From: DATFDN01 sp963818725
GTDB lineage: Bacteria > Pseudomonadota > Alphaproteobacteria > Acetobacterales > Acetobacteraceae
Length of the DNA: 64,000 nucleotides
Reading direction: 5' to 3'
Assembly: GCA_963818725.1 (NCBI GenBank)
Contig: CAWFTU010000023.1
Coordinates: 186,001 to 250,000 of the forward strand
The position numbers were made by a program, and so were the translations under genes. Below the pieces are notes generated by a model that was given only the letters and a program-made list of their open reading frames with translations, ran no database searches and was not told the DNA's origin. This document shows positions 54,659 to 63,493 of this stretch, in pieces. Within the stretch, counting starts at the first letter, position 1. Each line of letters starts with the position of its first letter.

Positions 54659-55630
54659 GTTGGGACAGGCATAGCCGCAGTGGCGGAAGAACCCTGCGGC
54701 GTCCTGAGTGGTGATGCTGTCAAGAGCGGGAGCGAGCGCCTGTTGCAGTGTCTCGACGGTGCGCGCGGCGATCCGCCGCAGATAGGATTTCACCTTGGCC
54801 CAACCGGGTTCGATCGGGCTCAGGTCCGGGCTATAGGCGGGCAGATAGCGATAGGGAAAGCCTGACCGATCGAGCACCGCCTGCACCTCAGGGGTCTTGT
54901 GGGGGCGCAGATTATCCATCACCAGCACTGCATCAGGCTTGCGCTGGCGCAACACCGGCAGCAGCACCTGCTCAAGATAGGCGGCAAAGGTGGCGCCGTC
55001 GGTGGCGGCCTTGATGCTCATCGTGGCGAGGAAGCCCTCGATGCCGAGGGCGCTGAGCACGCTCAACCGCTTCCAGTTGCCAAACGGGACCTTGGCATAC
55101 GCCCGCTGCCCGCGCGGGCTGCGGCCATAGCGGCGGGCCATGGTGGTGAGCACGGCGCTTTCATCGAGAAACACCAGCCGCTCCGGCGCAATCCCACCGA
55201 CCCCAGCGGGGTCGCTCTGCCAGTTCGCACGCGCCTGCGCGACATCCGCACGATCCTGCTCAGCGGGTTGGATGCTGCGTTTCTTTCACGTCCAGTCCAG
55301 CCGCCGAAGCGCCCGGCCAATGGTCCAGGGATCCACCCGCACGCCAGTCTCGGCCGCCAATTGGTCACGGCATTCAACCAGCGTCAGGTGGTTGTTCGCC
55401 TCCAGCAGGCGGCGCAACGCCGCCGCGACTGCGTCGCGGATGATCGGCTGCGGCCCGCCATGCATCGGCTTGGGCGCACGGCGGCCTTCGTCGCGGGCGG
55501 CAGCCACCCAGCGATAGACCGAGGAGCGGCCAACCATGAACCGCTCTGCTACGGCGTCGGGTGACTTACCGGCGTCAACCGCTACCAGCACGCGTTCTCG
55601 CAAGTCTGTCGAATAAGCTCCAGGCATCAA
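54656..55630 (-). pseudogene. IS630-family transposase 3, in-frame opal codon
   Basis: From 55630 the gene reads MMPGAYSTDLRERVLVAVDA, an HTH (DAVAERFMVGRSSVYRWVAA), and a second helical domain ending RRLDWT, then TGA at 55286-55288. The same frame continues KKRSIQPAEQDRADVAQARA, VFLDESAVLTTMARRYGRSP (Asp), VLVMDNLRPHKTPEV (Asp) and YSPDLSPIEPGWAKVKSYLR (Glu), to the stop at 54656. One change (TTA or TTG to TGA, where relatives have WTLKK) would explain it. Otherwise it is full length. Confidence 0.85.
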
Positions 55631-55840
55631 TTCCTCCGCCCCTATATGGGAACGGATGTCCCAACCTGCATGCGGTTTGCTGTAGAGGGAGGAAGCGGAG
55701 TGTCCAGGCGCAGTCAGCTAGGCCGCACGTACCTCTTGGCACAGAATTGGATCTGGGCATGGTCACAAACGATCCGTGTCGACGTGGCAGGCCAGTGGCG
55801 GAGTGCTGCGGATGGGCCCAAAGAAAGGGACGGACGGGAG

Positions 55841-56623
55841 ATGAAGCGTCGCCGCCTGCTCGCCGCTTTGCCGCCGCTCGCAACCGGCATGGCTTGCCCC
55901 CGCGTCGGCAAGGCCGCGTCGCCGTTGAGGGTGGGGGCAGCCTTGCCGGACCCGCCCTTCGAGTTCATGACCAGTGCCGGTCCGGCGGGCTTCGACGTCG
56001 CACTCATGCGGCGCATCGCGGCGCAACTCGGCCGCGAATGGCGACTGGCCCGCTATACGGGTGCGGACTTCAACGGCATCTTCGTCGGTCTCGATGACGG
56101 CACCTACGACTGCGTCGCCTCGGGCACCACGATCACGCCCGACCGCGAGCGGATCGCAGACTTCTGCGCGCCCTACGCGGCCTCCGGTCAATCGCTCGTC
56201 GTCGACCCGAGCCGCCACCCGAACGTGCACGGGATCGCGGACCTCGAGGGCCTGGTGATAGGCGTGCAGCGGGGGAACACGAGCCAACCGGTCGCCGACA
56301 AACTCGTCGCCGAGCATCGCGCGGCGCGGGTGCGGGTATACGCCTACGACGAGATCGAAACGGCGCTCGACGACCTCTCGACCGGCGGCTGCGACGCCTT
56401 CATGAAACTCGCGCCTGTCGCGGAGTGGTTCGTCCGTGACCGCCACAGGCTCAAGGTCGTCGAGACCGGGATCACCCGCGAGCGCCTCGGCATCTGCGTG
56501 CGCAAGGGCGACGCGGCGCTCAGGGAGGCGATCGGCAACGCGCAGGCCGCGCTGGTGAGAGACGGCACGCTTGCCGCACTCATAGGGCAGTGGCTCGGGA
56601 CGGGCGCCACGATGCCCTCGTGA
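55841..56623 (+). CDS. Family 3 solute-binding protein (amino acid type)
   Basis: ATG at 55841 starts MKRRRLLAALPPLATGMACP, an N-terminal export signal with three arginines and a hydrophobic stretch. The mature part follows the SBP_bac_3 layout: PFEFMTSAGPAGFDVALMRR, GIFVGLDDGTYDCVASGTTI, PDRERIADFCAPYAASGQSL, and GLVIGVQRGNTSQPVADKLV. It would bind a polar amino acid or related molecule in the periplasm; no ABC permease or ATPase gene is adjacent, so it may be an orphan or a sensor domain partner. 260 residues is normal. It is intact, between IS630 element 3 and an IS30 remnant. Confidence 0.85.
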   Translation: MKRRRLLAALPPLATGMACPRVGKAASPLRVGAALPDPPFEFMTSAGPAGFDVALMRRIAAQLGREWRLARYTGADFNGIFVGLDDGTYDCVASGTTITPDRERIADFCAPYAASGQSLVVDPSRHPNVHGIADLEGLVIGVQRGNTSQPVADKLVAEHRAARVRVYAYDEIETALDDLSTGGCDAFMKLAPVAEWFVRDRHRLKVVETGITRERLGICVRKGDAALREAIGNAQAALVRDGTLAALIGQWLGTGATMPS

Positions 56624-56769
56624 GGCCGCTTGGCTCCCTCCGTAGAAGCGAGCCTCCATGAATCCCTAACTCCTGTCCCGACTTCCGAGTGCCTGGCCTG
56701 TGTCCGATCAGAGCGTGGCGGCCGTCAAGGTCCGTTTTCCACCAGAAGCGGTCATCAGACGGGACGCCT

Positions 56770-57245
56770 GGTATTATGAAGTTCACTGCTAAACACCTCC
56801 CGGGGCGTCTGGTAGCCGAGGACTTTGCGCGGCGTATTGTTTAACCGCTCAACAACGGCAGGTAACTGCTCAACCCACCCCTCCCTCCGCAAATCATTGA
56901 TAAACAACGCTTTCTGGGCGAGGCGATTTTGGGCGTAACGGCAGTATCGAATCCGACGCATGTAACGGCCAAGGCTGCGATATTACGATATAAATAAGTA
57001 TCTGGTATCGCCGCGGATTTTACTTCAACTGCCCAAATTTATCCCGTTTTCTGAGACTGCTGAAAATCATTCTATATCAACGCATTGCGCGAAGCGGGGT
57101 GGGTTGAGCAGTTGCCAACGGCAGCAATCGCTTCCTGGGGAACAAGCCGAAAGTCGGTTCCCTTGGGGAAGTATCGCCGCAGGAGCGAGTTGGTGTATTC
57201 ATTGGTGCCCCGCTGCCAGGAGCAATAGGGGTGAGCGAAATACGT
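56770..57245 (-). pseudogene. IS30-family transposase fragment, split by MITE-3
   Basis: The minus strand reads MQTYFAHPYCSWQRGTNEYT, NSLLRRYFPKGTDFRLVPQE then AIAAV before MITE-3, and resumes VVERLNNTPRKVLGYQTPRE plus VFSSEL after it. These are the C-terminal blocks of IS30 transposases (YFAHPYxSWxRGTNENTN, with the catalytic Glu in TNEYTN, and LNNRPRKxLGYxTP). The N-terminal part is missing at 57245, where an IS5a fragment joins. Confidence 0.85.
56861..57116. repeat. MITE-3 (256 bp)
   Basis: Inverted repeats of 21 bp with one mismatch (left begins GGTAACTGCTCAACCC, right is its inverse with GGCAACTG) bound an AT-rich element flanked by a perfect 7-bp duplication AACGGCA (56854-56860 and 57117-57123). 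Removing it restores the IS30 frame. A short frame inside (ALFINDLRREGWVEQL) may be the tail of the parental transposase. Confidence 0.85.
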
Positions 57246-57612
57246 CTGCATCCCAAGCCGGGTTGGCTGATCGAGAGGCACGGCACCCACGCACGGCGGT
57301 CGTGGCGGAAGCTGCACATCGGCCTCGATGCCGAGACGGGTCAGATCGTCGCCTCGGCCCTCACCGACCGCGACGTGGACGACGCTTCCCAGGTCGGCCC
57401 CTTGCTCGATCAAGTCGCGGGCGCGGTGGCCGCGTTCACCGCCGACGGTGCGTACGACCAGGAAAGCGTTTACGCTGGTGTCGCCCAGCGCCATCCGGAC
57501 GCGGCCGTGGTCGTGCCACCGCGGTCCACGGCGGTGCCGAGCGAGACGGCCGCGAGCGCGCCGACGCAGCGCGACCGCCATCTCCAGTGCATCGCCGAGC
57601 ACGGCCGCATGG

Positions 57613-57663
57613 GCGGAGCGGCCGAAGGTTCCGCGCGCGCAGCGCGTGGAATGGCCGCGGAGG
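57613..57663. repeat. Hairpin insert H1
   Basis: About 50 bp, reading GCGGAGCGGCCGAAGGTTCC ... GGAATGGCCGCGGAGGG, self-complementary around CGCGCGCAGCGCG. It sits in the IS5a transposase gene between HGRMG and WQKRSGY and has no coding sense. Related inserts H2 and H3 follow the same pattern. Confidence 0.75.
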
Positions 57664-57828
57664 GTGGCAGAAGCGATCCGGTTATAACACGCGCGCCCGC
57701 GCCGAGGCCGCCATCGCGCGCTGGAAACAGGTGATCGGAGACGGGCGGAGCCGACCAAGATCCTATGCGGGTGGGCGGCGGCCGGATCGTAGGCTGAGGT
57801 CGTTGTCCTCTCATCCTGGAGACGCCTG

Positions 57829-59140
57829 ATGCAAAGCATTGAACATCCCATCCGGCCTGCCGCCCAACATCACGATGCCACGCCGAACGACAGGGCGGCC
57901 ACGTTGTTTGTGGCGCTGGAACTCAGCCTGACGCGTTGGATTGTTGTCGCCAGCACGCCGGGCGAGGACAAGGCCAGCAAGCACGCCGTTGCGGCCTGCG
58001 ACGGGTCAGGCCTGCTCGCGTTGCTCGATCGCCTGCACGAGCGGGCCGAGCGTCGGCGCGGTGGGCTGGTCGGGATTGTTGTCATGCAGGAGGCAGGCCG
58101 CGACGGCTTCTGGGTGCATCGCCTGTTGGAGGCGCACGGGGTGCAGAGCCATGTCGTCGATCCCTCCTCGATCGCGGTCAATCGCCGCAGTCGCCGCGCC
58201 AAGACGGACCGCATCGACGCCGAGGCAATGCTGCGCACGCTGATGGCCTGGTCGCGGGGGGAGCGCCAGGTCTGCTCGATGGTTCGTCCACCAACGCGCG
58301 AGGCAGAGGATGCACGACGGCTTAGTCGCGAGCGCGAGACGCTGCTGGCCGAGCGCATCCGGCACGCGAACCGGATCAAGGGGCGGAGTGGCCGGAAGGT
58401 TCCGCCGGTCCGCAGGACCGTTGGAACGGCCACGGAGGGTGCTCGCAACGCAAGGCATCTTCGGTTTTGAGCCGACCTGGCAGGACCGACGGGCCCGGCT
58501 GGCAGGTCTGCGCACTACGGAGGGACAAAAGCTGCCGCCGCGGCTCAGCGCCGAACTCCTGCGCCAAGTGGACCGGCTGGAGCTGACCATGCAGCAGCTT
58601 GCTGTGGTGGAGGCGGAGCGCGATGCTGCCCTCGTGGCCGATCGTTGCGTCGGGCCGATCGTCGATGCCGCGGCGGCGAGTTCCCACGGCTGCGACGACA
58701 CGAGAGCTGCGGCGTCGCTCCAGAGCGACGCCGCGGGTGCGCGCCTGTTGCGGCTGAAAGGGATCGGCCCCGAAACCGCCTCGGTGCTCGCCGGTGAGGC
58801 TTTCTTTCGCGACTTCCGCAACCGCCGTGAGGTCGCGGCCTACGCGGGGCTCGCACCCAGTCCGTGGCAGAGCGGTGGGGTCGACAACGAACAAGGCATC
58901 TCGAAAGCCGGGAATGCCCGTGTGCGCAAGGCCATGGGGCAGCTCGCCTGGCTGTGGCTGCGCAACCAGCCGGATAGTGCCCTGAGCACATGGTATCGCG
59001 ACCGGGTCCGCGACGGACGGGGTCGCATCAAGCGTATCGCCATTGTCGCCCTGGCCAGAAAGCTGCTCGTGGCACTCTGGCGATTCGTCACCCAAGGACT
59101 GGTGCCGACCGGTGCTGCGCTGAAAGCCAAGGCGGGCTAA
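57829..59140 (+). pseudogene. IS110-family transposase 3, frameshifted by hairpin H2
   Basis: The first frame reads MQSIEHPIRPAAQHHDATPN, with the DEDD-type residues in LFVALELSLTRWIVVAS, VVDPSSIAVNRRSRRAKTDR and IDAEAML, up to RIRHANRIKG. A 55-bp hairpin (58383-58438) follows, and the protein goes on in another frame: VLATQGIFGFEPTWQDRRAR, LLRLKGIGPETASVLAGEAF and YAGLAPSPWQSGGVDNEQGI, with a stop at 59138-59140. Without the hairpin the gene is complete (about 420 residues). It is a different subgroup from elements 1 and 2. Confidence 0.88.
58383..58438. repeat. Hairpin insert H2
   Basis: 55 bp beginning GCGGAGTGGCCGGAAGGTTC and ending GGAACGGCCACGGAGG, with the loop CCGGTCCGCAGGACCG. It lies in the IS110 transposase gene between IKG and VLATQG and shifts the frame. 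Sequence and layout match H1 and H3. Confidence 0.75.
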
Positions 59141-59432
59141 CGGAGCCGAGAAGGGACAATCCAATCCGCGGGTCGCCTTCTGACCTGCCGGATCGGGGCG
59201 GGTGGTGGCCGAGCGGAACCTGGGCTGAGAGATGCCGCGCTTCCAAGAAGGGTCCCACCCCTCCGAGCCCTGCACCCTCAAGCATGAGGGATTATGGTTC
59301 GGACTGCTTCAAGGTTCGACCGGATACGAGGTGATGCGGCCAGAGCTGCCGCATAATGAGAAATGGGCTCGAACCCGAATCCGATCATGCGAGGAACTCA
59401 GAAATGGTCGCTTGACATAGCAGCCCCCATAC
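59141..59432 (+). other. Non-coding 3' region of IS110 element 3
   Basis: No gene is seen in these 292 bp. A long non-coding end of an IS110-type element is where a guide RNA may be encoded, but I found no clear shared block with the regions at 5110-5376 or 13252-13479. It is listed as an untested candidate. Confidence 0.35.
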
Positions 59433-59472
59433 GAGGTTCCGCCGGCACGGCCGGTGGAAGGCCAGCGGAGGG
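59433..59472. repeat. Hairpin insert H3, right half
   Basis: GAGGTTCCGCCGG, then CCGGTGGAAGGCCAGCGGAGGGT, is the right part of a hairpin of the H1/H2 type; its left part GGCGGAGC lies at about 57744-57751 on the other side of the IS110 element. It was inserted in IS5a between IGDG and LRSR. Confidence 0.65.
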
Positions 59473-59632
59473 TGCGCTCGCGCAAGGACGAGCGCCGGGC
59501 GACCGAGGTGGACGTCGCCGTCCACGCGCTCAACCGCATGCTGGAGCTGGGACGCCCGATCTCTGTGCGCATCGCCTGATCCCGGATGGGGTTGAGGCGA
59601 GTGCGCCTGGACTCCGGGTCCATGCAACACGC

Positions 59633-59804
59633 CGACGTGCGCTCCAATGCAGACTTGCGGGCCCAGATTCTCGGCTACGCGGCTATCATCGACCGGCCAG
59701 GAAGGCTGCTGTGGGCGTCCCGCCATTCCGCCGTTGCAGAAAAGCCTGGATCGGTGGCTAACCTGCCCTCCAGATTGGCGGATGGGATGCCCATCTAGGA
59801 AATC
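59633..59804. other. Unassigned 172 bp between IS5a and IS5b fragments
   Basis: One plus-strand frame reads NADLRAQILGYAAIIDRPGR then ASRHSAVAEKPGSVANLPSR, which may be a gene fragment; no family is recognised. Confidence 0.25.
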
Positions 59805-59920
59805 CCGGGCCATACAAGTTCAACGAGAGCCGCCGCCACAAGATCCCGAAGGCGCCCGATACCGGGTCACGAACTGGCCGGACTACGAGGCTGCGTTGGT
59901 GCGGCGGGGCAGCCTCACGG
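59805..59920 (+). pseudogene. IS5b-like transposase start, frameshifted fragment
   Basis: YKFNESRRHKIPKA, then after a one-base shift RYRVTNWPDYEAALVRRGSL, match the first 45 residues of the IS5b transposase. The sequence then changes at about 59920. Confidence 0.75.
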
Positions 59921-60048
59921 GCTGCGACGAAAGCGCTGCCGGTCTACCTTCAACAGCCGACATGTCTGCGGATGGTCAGCACCGCCGGTGAGTGCCAAAT
60001 CCGAACCTTCGCCGTCGGCGAGGTTGTGACGGCTGGGATGGTAGTCGG

Positions 60049-60380
60049 CTACGCATCGACCGCCTCGAACAGTGTCTTTGCTTCTTGAAGATCGGACGTG
60101 TCGAAGCCTTCGTTGAACCGGGTATAGACTGGCGCGAGGACGTCACGGGCTTCGGTACGGCGACCCTGCGCGCTCAGCAGGCGAGCGAGGCCGACGGCAT
60201 CGCGCAACTGGTAGGCGCGCGTACATTGCTCTTGCGTGACGGCGAGCGCCCTGCGGGAACAAGCTTCGACTCGGGTCGAGTTGGCCGTGGCAAGCGCTGG
60301 AGCAAATCACCCCACAACCGATGGAGTTCAGAATTGGTGCGTCGCGCGCCGCTGAATACAACGAGCAACGGTCTCATCAG
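60049..60380 (-). pseudogene. 3' remnant of a TPR regulator related to the 36-40 kb gene
   Basis: The minus strand reads NSELHRLWGDLL, then in a shifted frame RRALAVTQEQCTRAYQLRDA, VGLARLLSAQGRRTEARDVL and APVYTRFNEGFDTSDLQEAK, and stops at 60049-60051. The end resembles FTSLARLWRDQGRRTEAYDL and LKEAKALLDELA of the regulator at 36298-39780. It is a decayed relative, not a copy, as many residues differ. Confidence 0.7.
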
Positions 60381-60546
60381 GGCCGCGGGTACCCTTGGCA
60401 AGATGCCGATGCAGACCTCTCTTGACGCGCTACCACTGGTAAAGGAAAACTCATGGCGGCATAAACACAGGCAACATCAGCAATATCGGTTCAACCAGCC
60501 ATCACCGTCTGTCTGATCAAGTCTCAGCTAATGCAGGTCGGGGTGC

Positions 60547-63493
60547 ATGACGATTACCGCGGTAGACTGGCACACTGGCGAGCTCCTTCCCGAGCAGCAG
60601 ACAGAGCTCGATCCGCGCTATGAGCAATGGTACGATCTCCACGTCCTGCGCGGCACGAAATCGCTGGACCTTCGCTCCATGCTGGTGCTCCGTGACGATG
60701 CGGGGCACTTTATCCGAGCGGATGCCGCGCAGTTGCCCCCCGATATCAGGGCAATAGCGTTTATCGGCTTGTTCACGTTTACCGGCACGATCTCGGGAGG
60801 TGTCCAATCCGGCGGCGGCGTGAGCCTGAATACCAGCTCGGGCGAGGTCGAGGCGACAGCTTCACCCCCGTCGCCCCGCCTGCGCAGCTTCCTCATCCAG
60901 CCGCAGATCCTTCCCACTGCCGGCGCCCGTCTCCTGGGACCTGAGCTCAGGGTGCTGATCCACGAGAGCGTGACCGAAATCTGGCTGACGCCCTCGACTC
61001 TCACACTTCCGGCGGACACCGAAAAACAGCGGTTTTCCGTGCTGGCGCGCTTCGACGACGACACAGTCGGCGACATCACGCGGCTGGCCGGCTCGTCGCT
61101 CGCGCCCGGCGCCGCACCTCCGTCGGGCTTCACCTGGTCGAGCAGCGACAACGTCTGCGCCCGAGTTGACGAATTCGGGTATCTGACCGGCGTTTTCGGC
61201 CTTTTCTCGTGCTCGTCGACGATCACGGCCACGCTTCGGCAGCCGGGTTGGCCGAACCTGTCGGCCACCGCCAACCTCGCGGTGGTCGAGCCGTGGGGCG
61301 ACCCGCCGCCCAACAGGCGGGAACTGCATCTGGTGAGCGGGCCGGGGATCACGCCGAACGACGACGTTCCGAATATTCTGTTTCTTCCGGACGGATTTGT
61401 CGACACTCCGGAAGATCGGGAGGACTTCGACAAGCTGGTCGCGCTGCTGGTGCACCGGCTCACTCACAGCGCAAGCACGGAGCCGTTCGACGCGCTCTCC
61501 GGATCGATGAATTATTGGAGCGCCTTCGTGCCCTCGCGGGAGCACGGGACCACCACGCTTACCGACCTCGTCGAGATGCCCTCGCTCTTCGAGGGAGCGG
61601 CGGCTTTCCGAACCCCGCTCGCGACAGTGGCGGTCGACGGACCGCGCCGAGCCGGCGACAGCCAAATCGATTTCGTGCGGGCGACACCATTCTTCGGTGG
61701 GTTGCCTGCAAACGTGCTGTTCACGGTTGCCGGAGATCCGACCGTTTACACGACGACGAACACAGTCAAGGTTGCCGGCAACGCTCTGCACGGGGTGCAG
61801 TTCACCCCGGGGCTGGCGCAAGCTGCCTCCGCCAATGCCGCGGTCACGATCATCGCCCCCCGTGTTTCGCCGGACAAATTGATTTCCGATCTCCAGACGA
61901 TTTTTTCGTGGGCGAAAGCCGTGGGGAACCTGCTCCGATTTGTTGGACTGCCCGTGCCGGCCGAGCGGCTGGCGCATGCATCGAGTGCCGCCGAACTGCA
62001 GGCCAAGATCGCGGAGTGGACGACGCTCTACGGAGCGCAGCGCATCCAGCCGGCGAACATCACCAACCAGATCTATGACCTCTGGGCAAACTGGCTCCCC
62101 GATCATCGACTGGCTGACGAGAAGGACACGGCCTTTGGTCTGGCAAACCGGGAGCGGCCGCGCGCCGTGAGCAATACGCAGGAAGTGAGCCTCAACTGGC
62201 ACCCGTTGCGGACCAGCCGCCGGGATTTGGACAAATATCTCAACACACTCCAATTCCAGGGGACCACGATCGGCCAGACGTGGACAGCTCAAGGGGGCGG
62301 GGACCGCGAACTCGTCATCGTATTGGCGAACGGGGCCCGGTACTCGGGCTCCAACAGCGGAGGGCCACAGCCGATTGTCGCCTTCGGACTGGTCCAGGAC
62401 TCCGGTGTGCTGGTGCATTACGGGCCGCGGCGATCCGTGCAGCTGGTCTCCTACCCCGTACCGAGGGACCTCGCAAACGATCCGGTCGTCACCAACGATC
62501 TGCACGCCCGGTGCGCGCACGAGATTGCCCATTCGTTCGGTGTCTACGACGAATATGGCGGCTCCGCGACCATGCCGGCCGGTGGCGCCGACGAGCAGAA
62601 AACCTTTACATACGGCAATGTCACGCCGTTACGCGAGGTCGCCGCCGGCACCGGAATAACCGGCGACAAACTGCGCTGGCGGTGGCCGCGCATTCGCCGC
62701 GCCGGCGTGCTTGCAGGGCCCCCGATCCCCGACCCGGGTGCCGCGAACGTCTACACGATCCGACTGAGCCCGGGGCGCCCGACCAACATTCCTGGCGATG
62801 CGTTCGAAGTCGGCGATACCGTCTTCCTTCGCCAGCGTCCGCTGTTCAAGCCATCGACGACGAATCCGCCGACGCTGACCCCCGCCCTCCAGAGTCCGCC
62901 GCTCGCGGTCATCGCGGTCGCCGACCACGAGCTGCAGGCGCGATTGCAAAGCGGGTCGCTGGATCCCGCCGATTTCTCCGCGACCGGCTTCGACGCACCG
63001 ATCGTGTTCAGCCCGGTGCCGGCCGCCGCACCCGCGGCCGCCGCCCACGATCAATATGCCGAGATCATGTCTCAATTCATACGGGCGCACATAAACTCCA
63101 GCGCCCGCCCGCTGAATGCTTCTCCGGTGCCCGTTCCGGCACAGCCTTGGGTCTGCACGCCGCCCGCGGGCAACGGTTTTCTCGCAGCGCAGCAGGCGAG
63201 CAACCTGCCGGCCGCGGCGAGCTTTCCGGGCGGTCGGCTCCCGGCCATTCCGTCGCGCATCATCGGCGCGTACCGAGGGCGGCGCCACCTTTTCCTGCGG
63301 CATCTATCACCCAGCCGGTACATGCATCATGCGGGCGCCGCTGGCGTCCGGCCCCGAGCGGGGGATCACCTTGTTTGACGAAGGCGAGGTGCACGGGTTC
63401 TGCACCGTTTGCCAGTACCTCATCGTCGACCGCGTCGATCCGCGGCTGCATTGGCTGATCGATGCTTTTTATCACACGTATCCGCAGCCATGA
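60547..63493 (+). pseudogene. M64-type zinc metallopeptidase, frameshifted near its end
   Basis: ATG at 60547 starts MTITAVDWHTGELLPEQQTE. After a beta-rich N-terminal part with an Ig-like segment (FTWSSSDNVCARVDEFGYLT), the M64-type peptidase region begins at NILFLPDGFVDTPEDREDFD; the zinc site HEIAHSFG (HEXXHXXG) is at about residue 658 and a second part has YAEIMSQFIRAHI. At about 63279 an extra base (ACCGAGGG) shifts the frame: the proper end, GGATFSCGIYHPAGTCIMRA to a stop at 63491-63493, is in the other frame, while the first frame ends at 63376. No signal peptide is seen. It overlaps the next gene by four bases. Confidence 0.75.

Larger units (their letters stand above)
57752..59432 (+). 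mobile_element. IS110-family element 3, inserted in hairpin H3
   Basis: The borders are placed where the IS5a and hairpin H3 sequences stop (GGCGGAGC before 57752) and resume (GAGGTTCCGCC from 59433). The element holds one transposase gene, about 75 bp before it and about 290 bp of non-coding DNA after it. IS110-type elements often choose palindromic repeats as targets, which agrees with an insertion in a hairpin. Confidence 0.7.
57248..59632 (+). pseudogene. IS5a copy 2, broken by two hairpins and an IS110 element
   Basis: The first part (57248-57745) covers the middle of the transposase, from WLIERHGTHARRSWRKLHIG through FTADGAYDQESVYAGVAQRH to the start of the C-terminal region, with hairpin H1 inserted at 57613-57663 after HGRMG (uninterrupted copies read RMGWQKASGY). 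The last part (59472-59579) ends ALNRMLELGRPISVRIA, followed by the terminal repeat TCCATGCAACACGC to 59632. The IS110 element 3 separates them. The N-terminus is missing at the IS30 join. Confidence 0.85.

Noticed and set aside
60143..60516. Plus-strand 174-codon frame at 59992-60516
   Set aside because: It is antisense to the TPR remnant, whose sequence is recognisable on the minus strand; the plus frame has no family features.
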